A stretch of DNA of 60,000 nucleotides from Tubulanus polymorphus (Eukaryota; Nemertea; Palaeonemertea; Tubulaniformes; Tubulanidae), in NCBI RefSeq assembly GCF_964204645.1, contig NC_134027.1, positions 20,388,485 to 20,448,484 on the forward strand. The letters are read 5' to 3'. Within the stretch, counting starts at the first letter, position 1. Every line of letters begins with the position of its first letter. Positions 33,913 through 44,825 of this stretch are shown one piece after another. Position numbers and translations under genes: made by a program. The notes under the pieces are model-generated. The model ran no database searches, was not told the DNA's origin, and was given only the letters and a program-made list of their open reading frames with translations.

Positions 33913-35090
33913 TTAGAGGTAGTCTTTGGCGTGAGGTTCAACCCAGTTTTCTGCAATCTTTTTCAAATCATCAACTTTTGCCTTATTAAGAGGTAGAGGG
34001 TATTCGTTATACAACGGCTTCGTTTGAAGGGGTAGATCGTCCAAATCCATTGGTGTCTTAGTAACATCGTGTGAAGATCTAAGCCATGCCGTCCTGCTGT
34101 GGTTCACAGTCTGTAAAAGATATAAGTAACTTTGGATTAGAAGCACGTGGAAACAATTTTTTTCTCGAAAAAACCTCAGTTAATTAATTTACCTGCAAGT
34201 ATCCATTTAAAACCTCTTCACCGATACCAAAATTAATCCATTTTGTGTCTGCCAACACAGTTGGTATCGGTGAATTTTCAGCTTTTCGATTTGAACTGAA
34301 AATATGACCCAGCCATGAACGAAAGTCGCGAAATTCATCTTGTTGTACCCGGTACACTTCTTAAATAGAAAAGAAAATACTTCAAAATATGTATGTATGT
34401 GTGTATGTATTAATGTATGTATGTATGTACGTACGTACGTACGAATGAACACATACACGTACGTTTCTATGTCTTTTACTCAACTATTGATTTATTTGAG
34501 GCAGCTATGTCCATCCAATCTCTGGGCAGCATTATTTTTTCGTGGGTTCTATTCTTTTTCTCAATTTGTCCGAAGAAGCGATCACAAGGACCATAAGAAT
34601 GTCCTTGCTCTAGATATTTCAAGTCCACTCGTTTGTATGCTCCTGAATCAATCAAATATTGGGCATACCATAGTATACCATAATTCTTATTTTGCCCGCT
34701 GCAGTTGTCGGCCCAAATGATCAGGTTGTCAGCACCTAAAGAAAATATATAAAATGAATAAAGATATGAATGTACTATACATTGGATAACTATCAATTGA
34801 AACAGTACTCTAGAGAGAATATAACATTTAAAAAATCGACTCACCAGTGTTCCCGTAACTAGTTTTATTCAACATAATGTCAATCATGCTGATTACTTCA
34901 TCAGCACCTTTACCAGCCATTTCTTCGGAATACATGAAACACTTCATGTTTTGGTGGAATCCAGAATAAATTCCAAAATTAAAAGTATATAATTGTCTCA
35001 TGTAGTAGATGGATTGAGTTGGCATTTTTGGACAGGGTAAGTTTTTCTGAAAATCAATATGGAACGATACGACTGCCATTCTAAAAGCGT
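33913..35090 (-). pseudogene. Nested transposon transposase, catalytic C-terminal block (four exons)
   Basis: Exon 1 (to 34845) has the first Asp in FHIDFQKNLPCPKM plus YYMRQLYTFNFGIYS. Exon 2 (34735 to about 34490) has the second Asp in IIWADNCSGQNKNYG and the third in EQGHSYGPCDRFFGQIEKK. Exon 3 (about 34360-34193) reads VYRVQQDEFRDFRSWLGHIF to GEEVLNGYLQ. Exon 4 (34110-33913) ends WVEPHAKDYL. Most junctions fit GT-AG with consistent phase. The catalytic residues look intact, but no N-terminal half lies upstream; that half is found downstream at 31.6-30.8 kb, in the wrong order. Confidence 0.75.
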
Positions 35091-35097
35091 GGTGCAA

Positions 35098-36411
35098 AAT
35101 AACGCGTGGCTCGACTCAGCATCTACAAAGATCATGTATCATACAAATAGATATACACCCATGATAAAAGACCCAAGCATAAACACGTGTCTTAACACAT
35201 GTGGTCATATCTGAGGTTTAGTTTGATGGTCTGGTATTTCACATTGATGGAATCATTATTCGAAGTTGATTCGCCCACAAAAAAAAATGTAAAAGATAAT
35301 TTGTGCCGGTGTAACTATGCAATCCATAAAATTAGAAAATAATGTACCACGCATTCAAAAGTTAAAAACAGGATTTGTTTATGATCGGAATATTCAAGGG
35401 GACATAATATTTCGGAGAGACCAACATAAAAAATTGGGCGTTTGAACCAAATCGTTGAATTCTCCGAATCGCCGAATTCAGTTCAAATTCAGTTAAATCA
35501 TGGACTTAAGAGTCCATGATTAAATACATATTGACGGAAGAATACCGCTATAGTGAAACAAACTTGTTATTTCTCAATGTGTTTTTTTAAATCTTAGAAT
35601 AGGGATTGACCTTTTTATTTATTTGATTGGTAGATTACGTTTGATTTTTTTTTTATTTGGTGTCCCTTACAGACCCACCACACCTGCCGGGAGTGAAACA
35701 GGGATTTTACTTTGAAATCGGAAATTGAAGTACAGATATAGTTGTGTGATCGGCGGGCGAGTTTACAGAATTTTTTTAAATCAAATACATACTTGGGAAA
35801 TTCGGTTCCAGTTCATTCAAACAATCTTCCAACCAGTCTGAACCGACAAGCGACTGATTGGGGTTTATTTAGTTGGCTACCTAATTTGATACGTCTAATT
35901 TAATTAATCATTTATATCCATGTATAGATATTAGTGTGGCCTTGCAATGGCCATGATTGCGAAAAAAACTATGTATTAAGTCCAGCCAGGCGAATCTTCC
36001 ATTACTTTAGGGTAATTAGACTTTTATAAAGTAAAGAAATTACTTAGGCTGACTGACTAATTTCCGCTAGCAGCAAAACAACACAAATACGTGTTATCTA
36101 AACCGTCAATCATTAACGTCGTATCAAGTTTTAAAAGTCGGATCTTCCATCTCAAGAGCAAATTTGTATTTTGCATTTATTTGGCTATCAATAATTAAAT
36201 AGGCTATGTCTTGATTAATTCGGCTATTCGATGATTCGGCGAAGTTCAAACACAGTAAGGGGATTCTTATTACAAACACTTTGACGATGGTGTCTGCATG
36301 TAGAAAAGTCTGAAATGCCATGTCTCTAGTTTTTTGATTTGTAAAGTTTGTTTTAAAGTAATATTTTGAGTGGTTTTTTTTACATTGAATCTATATGCAT
36401 ATATTCTACAG
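35098..36411. other. Noncoding stretch of nested transposon
   Basis: No supported ORF. This is where the missing transposase N-terminal half would be expected for a minus-strand gene. It is AT-rich with scattered stops. Confidence 0.3.
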
Positions 36412-37026
36412 GTTCTTGAGAAAGGAAATTTACAGAAATCTGATGGTCACGTCGATACCATCATCAAAGCTGGACAGCAGTACCTTAAACAAAAACGCTG
36501 TAAAAAGAGGTACAGGTCACTCATTAATCAAACAATAGCAATTGAAATACAATGTATTACCTCTATCGCCAATTTAATCATAAAATAGATTGACAATTTC
36601 ATCGCTATACAATACAATATTTATTTGTCGGCACGTGCGATAATGTGTTTTGCATTCAAATTATTGCAGCAGAAAGGTCGAATCTCGCTTGGTGGACCAG
36701 GCAACGCAGACGGACATCGATGGCCTCAAAAGGTATTAACTACACGCATAACTATAGAGCAGTTATTTTCTACACATTATTTCCATTCAAGAGTTTAAAA
36801 AAAAATGTGATTTCATTTTCCACCATTATTTCAAAATTTTAAATCTGAAAATCATGTTGGGCATTTTTCAGACAGACAATTGAGACTCAAACTGAGGTGT
36901 CAGAAGATATAAGGTATGTATTCTTATTCATTCAAGTTATAGGTACACTGATTTCCCCTGTATATAATAAAGGCTTATAATTTTTCTTTCAGACTTTGTA
37001 CTGTGTGTAACGCCGCTATAGAGTGA
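36412..37026 (+). CDS. Spliced plus-strand gene in nested transposon, C-terminal exons, function unknown
   Basis: Four exons (36412-36509, 36670-36732, 36872-36913, 36993-37026) join with three phase-2 GT-AG introns into one open frame. It runs VLEKGNLQKSDGHVDTII, AGQQYLKQKRCKKSRKVESR, LVDQATQTDIDGLKRQTIET, QTEVSEDIR, LCTVCNAAIE and a stop. A basic middle is followed by an acidic Thr/Gln segment and a terminal Cys pair. The regular splicing argues strongly that it is a real gene. The 5' end is not certain. I do not recognise the family. Confidence 0.6.
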
Positions 37027-37127
37027 AAATAAACTAGTAAACGTAATACAATAAAGCATATGGTTTTATGAAGATATTTTTATATGAAGATTTCATAAAA
37101 GGTAGGATGAACCATGGACGCTAAAAC

Positions 37128-37268
37128 GAAAGGAAAGATGAAAATGTAAGCTTAATAAGGAACTGAAATGAGCAGAGAACATAGCCTGTCTTGGCAACAG
37201 TTATTCGTTAGTTTTGTGAAATAAGCGAAATTCTTAAAACTTTTTCCAGCGAACATTATCTGGATCAT
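37128..37268 (+). repeat. Roughly 150-bp direct repeat, right copy
   Basis: Same-orientation partner of 30163-30319 and more diverged than the 650-bp TIRs. It lies just past the plus-strand gene. Confidence 0.8.
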
Positions 37269-39645
37269 AATTTCGCTTCGTTTTTGAGTCCATGGATGAA
37301 CACACTAAAAGTCATGTTGCTGCGATACAACTGTGTATGCAGTGATACGTGACAACATAAACACGAGGATAACATAATTGACAGGTGGCCGATGTACAAT
37401 AGGCACAACGTGTTTGCTATCTATGAAATGAGATGGGCCAGGTTGTGTAATACTTTGTAGCACCTTCGATTTTGTTTCTACGAGATGATTGATTAAATTC
37501 GCTGGAACTCTGTAGACTGTAGAATTCTGTAGGAACTCTGTAGACTGTAGAATTAAACTACTTGCTGAGTGGTCACTTGAAAATGAATGATTTTACTCAA
37601 GATGAATCTGTCTTGATTTAAAGGGCGCTTGGTGATGTGTGGAAAAAATCTTGAAATATTTCACTTCAATCCGTTCGTAATAAGATAAAATCCCACTACA
37701 TACAGACTAAAATATTTAAAGTTTTAAAACAAATGTATCAATCAAAATTGAAATGACACAACGTTTCGAACTCCTGGACTAGAATAATTTCTTGGTTTTA
37801 TAACTTTTAAATCTGCATTTAGTGGGTTTTTATTTTATTATTTTTTATTTTATTTTATTATCTGTTCTCCACGATTGAGTGTGGTTATTCTACCATTCGT
37901 ACTGTTATTTTTGGATATACTGTTATAGGGGGATTTTCACCTGTTACCGTTTAGTGGGTTACCCAACTTATATATCTTGCACCGATTTTCTCCAAGCAAA
38001 AAACAAGGATTTGATGTATTTGCACTGGTTTGATCAGTAGCGATGCCTAAATCGCAGTATTATAATGGTCCGAATGATCAGGTTGGATATATTACACTAA
38101 ATACTACACTATTTGCCGCGGCATAGTAGTTGCGGCAGCTTTGACTCTGAGGCACCTAAAAACCGGTGGTATAGCACTTGAGATTTTCAGTGTAGGCCAC
38201 ATCCCTCCATCAACTCAGCTCGCATTTGGTTGTTTACAATGTTTACAGGAACACATCTGGCTGACACTAGCTTTACACAGTATCACAGATGACGAATTAA
38301 GAAAACTTTTTTCATATTTCTTTAATGACATTTTAAACATAGCATTCTTCTTAATTACAATATGCTGATTCTGTAGGTGTTTTTTGATTAAAATTGCCTC
38401 AGTAATATAGGATTTAACAAAAAAATCTGTATTTTCAATTCATCCAATTTTTGTTCTATTTTGATAAAATTTTGACACAATATTACTGTATAGTGAGCTT
38501 AGATGATACTGAAATTGTGTTACAATTACTAGTAAAAAAGTTTTTTAACCCCCAAAATTATTTACTAGTAGGCTGCAACTGTTTTGTTTATATACATGTA
38601 GTTTTATGACTATAGGCATCCTGTTACTGTACTGTGCCGTGTGTGAAGTGCTGTTTCACTGGATAACTCCTCCCAGCTTGTCATTCAAAGATTTGATAAA
38701 TATGAAGAATGCGCTACGTACATTACTAACTTATGCATGAAGGAGGGCTTAACCGAAATTTAAACTATAGTAATGAATATGTTGCATGTTCACACATATC
38801 CTTGACAAAAAGGAGGGTCCAAATCGGATAACTGAAATAGATAATAGGGAAATAACAGTTTTAACCGTTGGAGCTCTTGACTGCACCATGTGTTCAGAGA
38901 TACTGCCATGTGTGACAGATGATTGCCCTTTTATGCTGGACGTCGGCCTTGACTTAGATGAGCATTTTTTCATCAGTAGCTTGAAATCTAACTTTCTTTG
39001 AATTCTTGTATCTTCCCATCCCGTGTGTTGTTTTGAGTTTCCTAGTACAAACTATTGAAGGATGAGCAAGATCGTGCCTGTTGCCATACTGTTACAGATA
39101 AACAGGTGGATTCCTGAGTGGACACTAATTGAGAACACAAACAAACCACTCTAGCCACTTGTTCAAAACCAACTAACAATGCAGGGGGTATAAGCTTATT
39201 TTAAACATTTTAGACTGGATGATAATTCAGTGATTTAGCCATGGACGATTTACTGTGGCGGATCCAGGGGATGACCATGGGGGCCCCGACACCACGAAAA
39301 TTTCCTTCGAATATTCCGGACTGAATATTTTCTGAAGAAAGATCAAAATTACAGTTGAACAGCTAAAAAAATATCAAATTTTGTTGTGGCAATGACGTAG
39401 CTGTTTTACCAATTGGGATTAAACATTTGGCTGTTACCAACACACATTAATGTATATTAATGGACTTTAGCTGATATTGCCTTGGTTTATCTTCTGCATG
39501 AAGTCGCTGTGGATGTTTCAATTTCAATCAAAGATGAAAATAATTGATGGATTTTAGATTAAGGGATTAATTTTGCAATTGTCAAGTCTATCAACTTTAT
39601 TAATGTTTGGTTTAGCATTTCGTTGGAACACATAAAAAATATTTA
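37269..39645. other. Noncoding or unknown stretch of nested transposon
   Basis: The ORF at 38786-39001 (with LTVGALDCTMCSEILPCVTD) has a Cys-rich look but no start context or splice support. The rest shows no coding signal. Confidence 0.3.
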
Positions 39646-40300
39646 AGAAGTGCAAAAACACGCTTGAACTACTGTAAGATCGGGGTGCGATAACCCTTTA
39701 GTGTCAAAAATAGATCAGAGTTTCTGTTTAGATGTCTGGTTTATTCACTCTGCAATATATTAGATTCAAAACATATACATTTGAAAACCACCCTCTTAGA
39801 AATCGGTTACTATTAAAGAGTAGACACTAATAATGGTCACTCTTATAAGTAACCGTTTTGATAAAGGTGACTAATAGTTACTCTCCATTTTTAAATGTAT
39901 GGTTCTCATAGTCTACCTTTTCTTTAATGTACACTCTCAAAACCTTACCGTTCAGAAAGTATACTATTTTAAAGTATATGGTACCAATCGTACACTCAAA
40001 ATACCATATGCTTTACAACCAGAGACTTTCGAAAACCAACCGTTTCAGAATGTGTACTATTTAAAAGTATACGATAGAAATCGCAGACTCTAAAAACCAC
40101 ATGTTTTACAACCAGAGACTTTCGAAAACCAACCGTTTAAGAGAGTGTACTATTTGAAAGTGACTATTCTAAAACGTATACTACTGAAAAAGTAGCTGAT
40201 ATCATTAATTGCTTATTGTTCTCAAGAGGCGACTAAGTAAAAGTAGACGTTTGAGCTCAAAAGAGGGATAGACATGTTCTTGGATTCAGCCTTTCATATA
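39646..40300 (-). repeat. Right TIR of nested transposon
   Basis: Inverted partner of 28579-29233, including the roughly 116-bp internal repeats. Long and well preserved, which suggests a fairly recent insertion relative to the decay of the surrounding Polinton. Confidence 0.9.
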
Positions 40301-40304
40301 ATCA
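40301..40304 (+). repeat. Target-site duplication of nested transposon, right (ATCA)
   Basis: Partner of 28575-28578. One extra A separates it from the symmetric end of the TIR. Confidence 0.65.
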
Positions 40305-41017
40305 TATAATAATGAAAATCCTTGATTGTATTGAGTTTGAATTATACTTGAAATATTTTCATCAGTTACTGTATCATATTCTAAACATATATTCGATAAT
40401 TTATAACTCATATCTTTAACAACGCTAGATAATACAATTTCATTTACAGGAGCAAATGTTATCTCAAATATAATATCTTCTTGAATTGCGTATTTATATA
40501 AAGGTGCATTATTATTTATCAATTCAAAATCTAATGGAATTTTATATTTGCTTCCATAAATCTTTTTAATCAAATTATCTGTGGCACGAGTTACTATTGC
40601 GTCATTAGCTCCTGATCTTAATTTATTATGGTTTTCCGATTGGATGCCTTGAAATATCATATTATTTCTATTTTCTTTAGTTAACCATAAATCTTTATAA
40701 TGCATAAATAAATTATAATCATCTAATGAGAGAACTGTTTCTGGACCAATCTTTATTGTTAACTTTTTAATCAAATATCTTCCAACATTATCAACAACAT
40801 AATTATTATCATGGCCAGTTACTTTTATATCGGCTGATAAATAAATACTATTTGGAACATAAAAAGTATTTTGTGTTAATCTAGGAATTCTAACATATAA
40901 AGTTTCATCGGGATTAATATTTGAAGGGTTATGAGTAATTATACGATGTGATCTTTCTGCTTTAATAGCATTAGATATTCTAGAAATCTTAGAAGGACTT
41001 ATATAACTCCCACTCAT
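40305..41017 (-). pseudogene. Polinton major capsid protein (double jelly-roll), N-terminal part
   Basis: Forms the main icosahedral shell in Polinton-type viruses. It starts MSGSYISPSKISRISNAIKA at a TAAATG box. Family landmarks: NPDETLYVRIPRL, FYVPNSIYLSADIKV, NVGRYLIKKLTIKIGPETVL and ENHNKLRSGANDAIV, then IIFEITFAPVNEIVLS. It ends in the nested transposon after SLLYDY. With the C-terminal part at 28574-28053 the protein would be about 410 residues, somewhat short of many family members, but both ends look complete. Confidence 0.93.
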
Positions 41018-41034
41018 TTATTAAACAAAAAAAT
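41015..41034 (-). promoter_or_regulatory. Start box of the major capsid gene
   Basis: AATTTTTTTGTTTAATAAATG on the minus strand: a strong T-run then AATAAATG. It lies directly behind the stop of the upstream gene. Confidence 0.7.
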
Positions 41035-41041
41035 TAATTAT

Positions 41042-42502
41042 TTATTTTTTATTATTTTTTTCTTGATATCTTTTTGATATCATATTTACTAACCCAAAAA
41101 TAATAGCACTTACAACTGTGATTAAAAATAAAATAATATGTTCAGCAGCAAAGTTAAGAATATTCCCAGCAGATTTCAATATAAAACCAACAATTGATGC
41201 AATAACTCCAGGTAAAGCTGCAGCAGATTTTTTAGATAGTTCCCATAAATATTTTGCTAATTTCTTTAAACCATCTTTAACTTTATCTTGTATAGAATTA
41301 TTATCATTCGGGGGTTTATCCGGTTTATTGGGAGTAGGTGTAGATTTCAAAGCATTTGATATTGCTAAACCAATTGTTGTAAATAACATAGTTACAGCTG
41401 TTAGAATTGAAAGAATTGTTATTCCTTCTAATTTAAATAAAAATTTTATTCTATCTTTCAATGATATTTCAGAATCTGGTTTCATCAACAAATCTTTAAA
41501 AATAACTTTTAATCTATTAATATTATAATCATATGATTTTAATAATAATTTAATTTCTTCTTTCTGTACTTCTAAATTATCTTTTAAATTACTAATTTCT
41601 TTTTCTAAACGTAATTCTTTTTGCCTATATTCTATTTCATCAATGACTTGATGATCTAAATCAGACTTTAATTGTTCTATTTCTTTATTTTTATCAGTTA
41701 ATTCTTTTTCTAAAGTTCTAATTTTAAAATCTCTTATACTTTTATCATGCGCAATTTTATCAGATGCAAGTCTTATACTAATAATCTCTCTAATTGCTTT
41801 ATCAGAAAATATATCTAAATCTTCTAATTCTTGATCTGTTGCATCAAGTAATCCCTTCGGTAAAAGTTTTTCAGTTTGAACTTCTCTTGAATTAGGTCTA
41901 CTAGTTTTGGAAGTTTTATCTTCTTTAGGAATTGTTTCTGGTTCTAAATTTTCATTAATTATCTTAAAAAATTTAGCATTTCTTTGTTTAAATTCTTTTA
42001 AATTATCAGATCTTTCTTTTTGTGTAACATCAGTTATAACATCATTATTGATTTTCTTAATTCTAGATTGTTCTAATAAATTAGAAGTTGATTGTGTTAT
42101 TATTTTATCGGTACTTTTAATATTTGAAATCTTAAAATAATAGTCGCCTTTCAATTCCCAATAATAATCACCATTAAAATATTTCAAACCTTCTACTAAA
42201 TAATCCATACCTTTATCTGTTATATTGAAACCAGATCTTTTTAACATTGGTTTAAATTCATCAGTTAATTTGTCATATTCTAGTTCTTTTTTCATTAAAT
42301 ATGGATTTTTATTTTCATGATCTATTCTCGATTTAGCTCCTCTAATATATTCATTAGTATCAGGTCTTTCTAAATTAGAATTATATGCTGTTTCATTTTC
42401 GTTACTGAAACTTGTTTCATCAAAATCAGGTGGTTGTTCATCACTTATACCAGGTTCATCTAAAGGATCCAATGGAAAACCTTCTCCACCTTCTACGTCC
42501 AT
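41042..42502 (-). CDS. Polinton long coiled-coil protein with C-terminal membrane segments (486 aa)
   Basis: The N-terminus is acidic (VEGGEGFPLDPLDEPG). A central coiled coil covers about residues 230-330 (IRTLEKELTDKNKEIEQLKS and following). Hydrophobic segments lie near 365-390 (ITILSILTAVTMLFTTIGLA), 425-445 (AAALPGVIASIVGFILKSAG) and 450-475 (HIILFLITVVSAIIFGLVN). Similar large coiled-coil/TM proteins are found beside capsid genes in other Polintons; the exact role is unknown, probably virion-associated. It is intact, just upstream of the major capsid gene with a 24-nt spacer. Confidence 0.65.
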   Translation of the reverse strand: MDVEGGEGFPLDPLDEPGISDEQPPDFDETSFSNENETAYNSNLERPDTNEYIRGAKSRIDHENKNPYLMKKELEYDKLTDEFKPMLKRSGFNITDKGMDYLVEGLKYFNGDYYWELKGDYYFKISNIKSTDKIITQSTSNLLEQSRIKKINNDVITDVTQKERSDNLKEFKQRNAKFFKIINENLEPETIPKEDKTSKTSRPNSREVQTEKLLPKGLLDATDQELEDLDIFSDKAIREIISIRLASDKIAHDKSIRDFKIRTLEKELTDKNKEIEQLKSDLDHQVIDEIEYRQKELRLEKEISNLKDNLEVQKEEIKLLLKSYDYNINRLKVIFKDLLMKPDSEISLKDRIKFLFKLEGITILSILTAVTMLFTTIGLAISNALKSTPTPNKPDKPPNDNNSIQDKVKDGLKKLAKYLWELSKKSAAALPGVIASIVGFILKSAGNILNFAAEHIILFLITVVSAIIFGLVNMISKRYQEKNNKK

Positions 42503-42520
42503 TTATATAATAAAAAAATT
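42500..42520 (-). promoter_or_regulatory. Start box of the coiled-coil membrane protein gene
   Basis: AATTTTTTTATTATATAAATG on the minus strand, matching the consensus closely. Confidence 0.7.
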
Positions 42521-43907
42521 AAAATTTCAAATATAATATTCCTCCGATTACAATTCCTATACAAGTTATAGCTAATTTAGTATTTTCATGGGATTTATTG
42601 TCATTATCAGTTTTAATTATATCATGTTGAATATTATCAGTTTTAATATTTTCTGTAGTATTGTAATCTTTTATTTTGGAATCATTATCCAATTCAATAT
42701 TCTTAGTTTTAGTTTCTGTTGATTGAATATGTTTTTTATTTTTTTCACCTTCCATTAATTTTGGAGCAGTGATAATCTTTTTATTTATATCATTTAACCC
42801 AAATGAATTATTTATTGTCGCAGTTTTAATTAGATTATTATAACCAATTATATTTCCCATCTTTAATACTAAATCATTAGAAATAATTAATAGATTAGGG
42901 CCTATACAATAATTTAATCTAATATGTGATTTATCTAAATAATTTTGATATCTAATAATGTTTTCTGGAATCGATCTATTTTTATCATTATGTATGGAAT
43001 CTTCAAATAATACTTTAAATTGTTTTTGTGTATCGAATGATGTATTCAAATTTCCAATTATCGGTGATCTTGTTTCAACTTGTGATCCTAGAATACAAAT
43101 CAAATAAGTTCTAATAGATTGATTTATTCTTTCTATACCTGATTTAGTAAAACCTTCACTATTTTCTAAAATAAAATAAACCCAACCATTATTGTTTTCT
43201 TGTTTTAAATTATCATAAAATTTCGGTAATTTATTGAAATTTAATGTTTCTAAATCCTCAGTTTCTATTTTACCATAACCTAATTTATTATTATAGATAT
43301 TATAAAAACTATTAGATGGTATGGGAAGTGCACAATATGCTGCAACATTTTCAGGGCAAGGAAGTGATCTTATTGTTCCAATTTTTGTTCTAAAATCAGA
43401 ATTATTTATATCTATATTAAATTCATTGCAAATTTTATAAAACTTAGATAAATTAATATTACTATCTAATTCTTTGAAATACCTAGATCCTGGTAAAGCG
43501 CACTCTAATTCATTTAATATTATTCTTATTTGAAAGTATGTATGAAATCTAAATAAACTTTGAATTAATTTATATTTAGAATTATTCAAATGATCATTCC
43601 AACTAATTCCACAACCTGTTGTTGCACAATAAACAGCAAAATTTAATTGGTTCTGCCAATACTTCATATTAGATTTTAATAACCATTGTTTTTCATCTTT
43701 CAATTTTTTAAAATTAATTAAATCTACATGAAATATATTTTCCATCTTTGCATTAAAATTATTAGTTTCAGTAACATAAATTTCTAAATTAGTTAATGAA
43801 TCTAAAACTTCATTTCTATATGTAATATCTTTATTAAAATCTATTGCTGGAATATTATATTTAATTGATTTATTATATTGGAAAGCTTTTGGAAAACTAT
43901 CTGCCAT
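42519..43907 (-). CDS. Polinton conserved-type virion protein with C-terminal TM (462 aa)
   Basis: Contains KYWQNQLNFAVYCATTGCGI near residue 85-105, LFRFHTYFQIRIILNELECA, ALPGSRYFKELDSN, and SQVETRSPIIGNLNTSFDTQ. The tail is repetitive and polar, followed by a single C-terminal hydrophobic anchor (LAITCIGIVIGGILYLKF). I recall the CATTGCG block from other Polinton capsid-region ORFs, but no function is established that I can cite. The ORF is intact. The tail-anchor position suggests membrane association in assembly or entry. Confidence 0.65.
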   Translation of the reverse strand: MADSFPKAFQYNKSIKYNIPAIDFNKDITYRNEVLDSLTNLEIYVTETNNFNAKMENIFHVDLINFKKLKDEKQWLLKSNMKYWQNQLNFAVYCATTGCGISWNDHLNNSKYKLIQSLFRFHTYFQIRIILNELECALPGSRYFKELDSNINLSKFYKICNEFNIDINNSDFRTKIGTIRSLPCPENVAAYCALPIPSNSFYNIYNNKLGYGKIETEDLETLNFNKLPKFYDNLKQENNNGWVYFILENSEGFTKSGIERINQSIRTYLICILGSQVETRSPIIGNLNTSFDTQKQFKVLFEDSIHNDKNRSIPENIIRYQNYLDKSHIRLNYCIGPNLLIISNDLVLKMGNIIGYNNLIKTATINNSFGLNDINKKIITAPKLMEGEKNKKHIQSTETKTKNIELDNDSKIKDYNTTENIKTDNIQHDIIKTDNDNKSHENTKLAITCIGIVIGGILYLKF

Positions 43908-43925
43908 TTATATAATTAAAAAATT
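43905..43925 (-). promoter_or_regulatory. Start box of the 462-aa gene
   Basis: CAATTTTTTAATTATATAAATG on the minus strand. It overlaps the last codons of the upstream frame. Confidence 0.7.
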
Positions 43926-44358
43926 GATAATTTATTAATTCTTTTAATAATTTATCTTGTTCTTCAACTGTTATATGACCATTTAAACTTATTATATAAT
44001 CTAGTGTGTTCTTTAATTTATTAATTTCTTTTATATTAGTTTTAATTTTTTCTTTATTACTTTTTATATTTTATTTTGAACTTATACCGGTTAAAACACT
44101 TGAACTTAATCCTAACACACCAATTGATATAGCTAAAGGTGTTAATGGACTGAATATTGCTAGAAATGTCATTACAGAACTAATTGTAACCGAACCACTA
44201 ATAATAAGATAATATATAATTTTACTTTTTAAATATTTTTTCTTTTTTATCTTTAAGTCACTTTCAAATTCTAATATTTGTTTTTCTAAATATGTTTTTA
44301 ATTTAGTTTTATTTATATCATGAGGAAAAATATCAATACTATCAACTTTATCTTCCAT
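43910..44358 (-). pseudogene. Polinton small two-TM protein with in-frame stop
   Basis: Residues 1-45 are a charged coil. Two adjacent hydrophobic helices follow (IIYYLIISGSVTISSVMTFL and AIFSPLTPLAISIGVLGLSS). The frame stops at TAA 44071-44073, but the same frame then stays open for about 50 codons (IKTNIKEINKLKNTLDYIIS, then GHITVEEQDKLLKELINY), a charged helix of the kind that ends such Polinton proteins. A single nonsense mutation is the simplest reading; a genuinely short 95-aa product is the alternative. Confidence 0.65.
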
Positions 44359-44376
44359 TTATTTAGCAAAAAAAAT
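44356..44376 (-). promoter_or_regulatory. Start box of the two-TM gene
   Basis: TAATTTTTTTTGCTAAATAAATG on the minus strand. The T-run follows the upstream stop codon almost directly. Confidence 0.7.
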
Positions 44377-44378
44377 TA

Positions 44379-44801
44379 CTAATTAGTAAACTTATAAGCA
44401 ACAAATATAACAATAACAGTTCCACCTAAAATCCATATTATTTCATATTTCTGTTGTTCTTTACTTGGGGTATAATAATCTGATAATTTAGGTTTGTATA
44501 GATGTAATTTCTCTTTATTTGTTACTGCGTTATATAAACTCATTGCATCATCAACTAATTGAAAATCTCTATGTGAAATCTTCTGATCATATAATTCTTT
44601 GTTAATATAATCCATATAGTTTTGCCTCTTTTCTCTATATTCTTCTGCAGCTTTATTATATTTCTCTAACGCTAAGTTATGTCTTCTATGTTCTCCTAAT
44701 GAACTATTTTTATCAATATGTTTAAATAAATAACCACCACCAGTAAATGCTAAAGCGTTAACAATTGCCGATCCTATAATAGTTATAATTGCAGAAGCCA
44801 T
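44379..44801 (-). CDS. Polinton membrane/coiled-coil protein (140 aa)
   Basis: The hydrophobic N-terminus (ASAIITIIGSAIVNALAFTG) precedes a charged helix (HNLALEKYNKAAEEYREKRQ) and the phrase KPKLSDYYTPSKEQQKYE, then a C-terminal TM (IIWILGGTVIVIFVAYKF). This N-TM / helix / LSDxYxPS / C-TM plan recurs in Polintons. Function is unknown. Intact. Confidence 0.65.
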   Translation of the reverse strand: MASAIITIIGSAIVNALAFTGGGYLFKHIDKNSSLGEHRRHNLALEKYNKAAEEYREKRQNYMDYINKELYDQKISHRDFQLVDDAMSLYNAVTNKEKLHLYKPKLSDYYTPSKEQQKYEIIWILGGTVIVIFVAYKFTN

Positions 44802-44819
44802 TTATTTAGCAAAAAAATT
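44799..44819 (-). promoter_or_regulatory. Start box of the 140-aa gene
   Basis: ATAATTTTTTTGCTAAATAAATG on the minus strand. It is almost the same sequence as the box of the next gene at 44356. Confidence 0.7.
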
Positions 44820-44825
44820 ATGTAT

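Larger units (their letters stand above)
28579..40300. mobile_element. Nested long-TIR DNA transposon, 11.7 kb (possibly Sola superfamily)
   Basis: Ends ATATGAAAGGCTGAATCC with inverted repeats of about 650 bp and an apparent 4-bp duplication. It carries parts of a spliced DDD/E-type transposase on the minus strand in two separated blocks and a spliced plus-strand gene at 36.4-37.0 kb. Sola elements are known for 4-bp duplications and DDD transposases, which fits, but the family name is an inference from motif style (DNCSGQNKN, GHSYGPCDRFFGQIE). It splits the Polinton major capsid gene. Confidence 0.85.

Noticed and set aside
38786-39001. Cys-rich 71-aa ORF in the nested transposon
   Set aside because: No splice signals, start context or known motif; could be chance.
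39899-40093. ORF with VYYFKVYGTNRTLK-type repeats
   Set aside because: It is the internal repeat of the nested element's right TIR; the left TIR does not keep the same frame.
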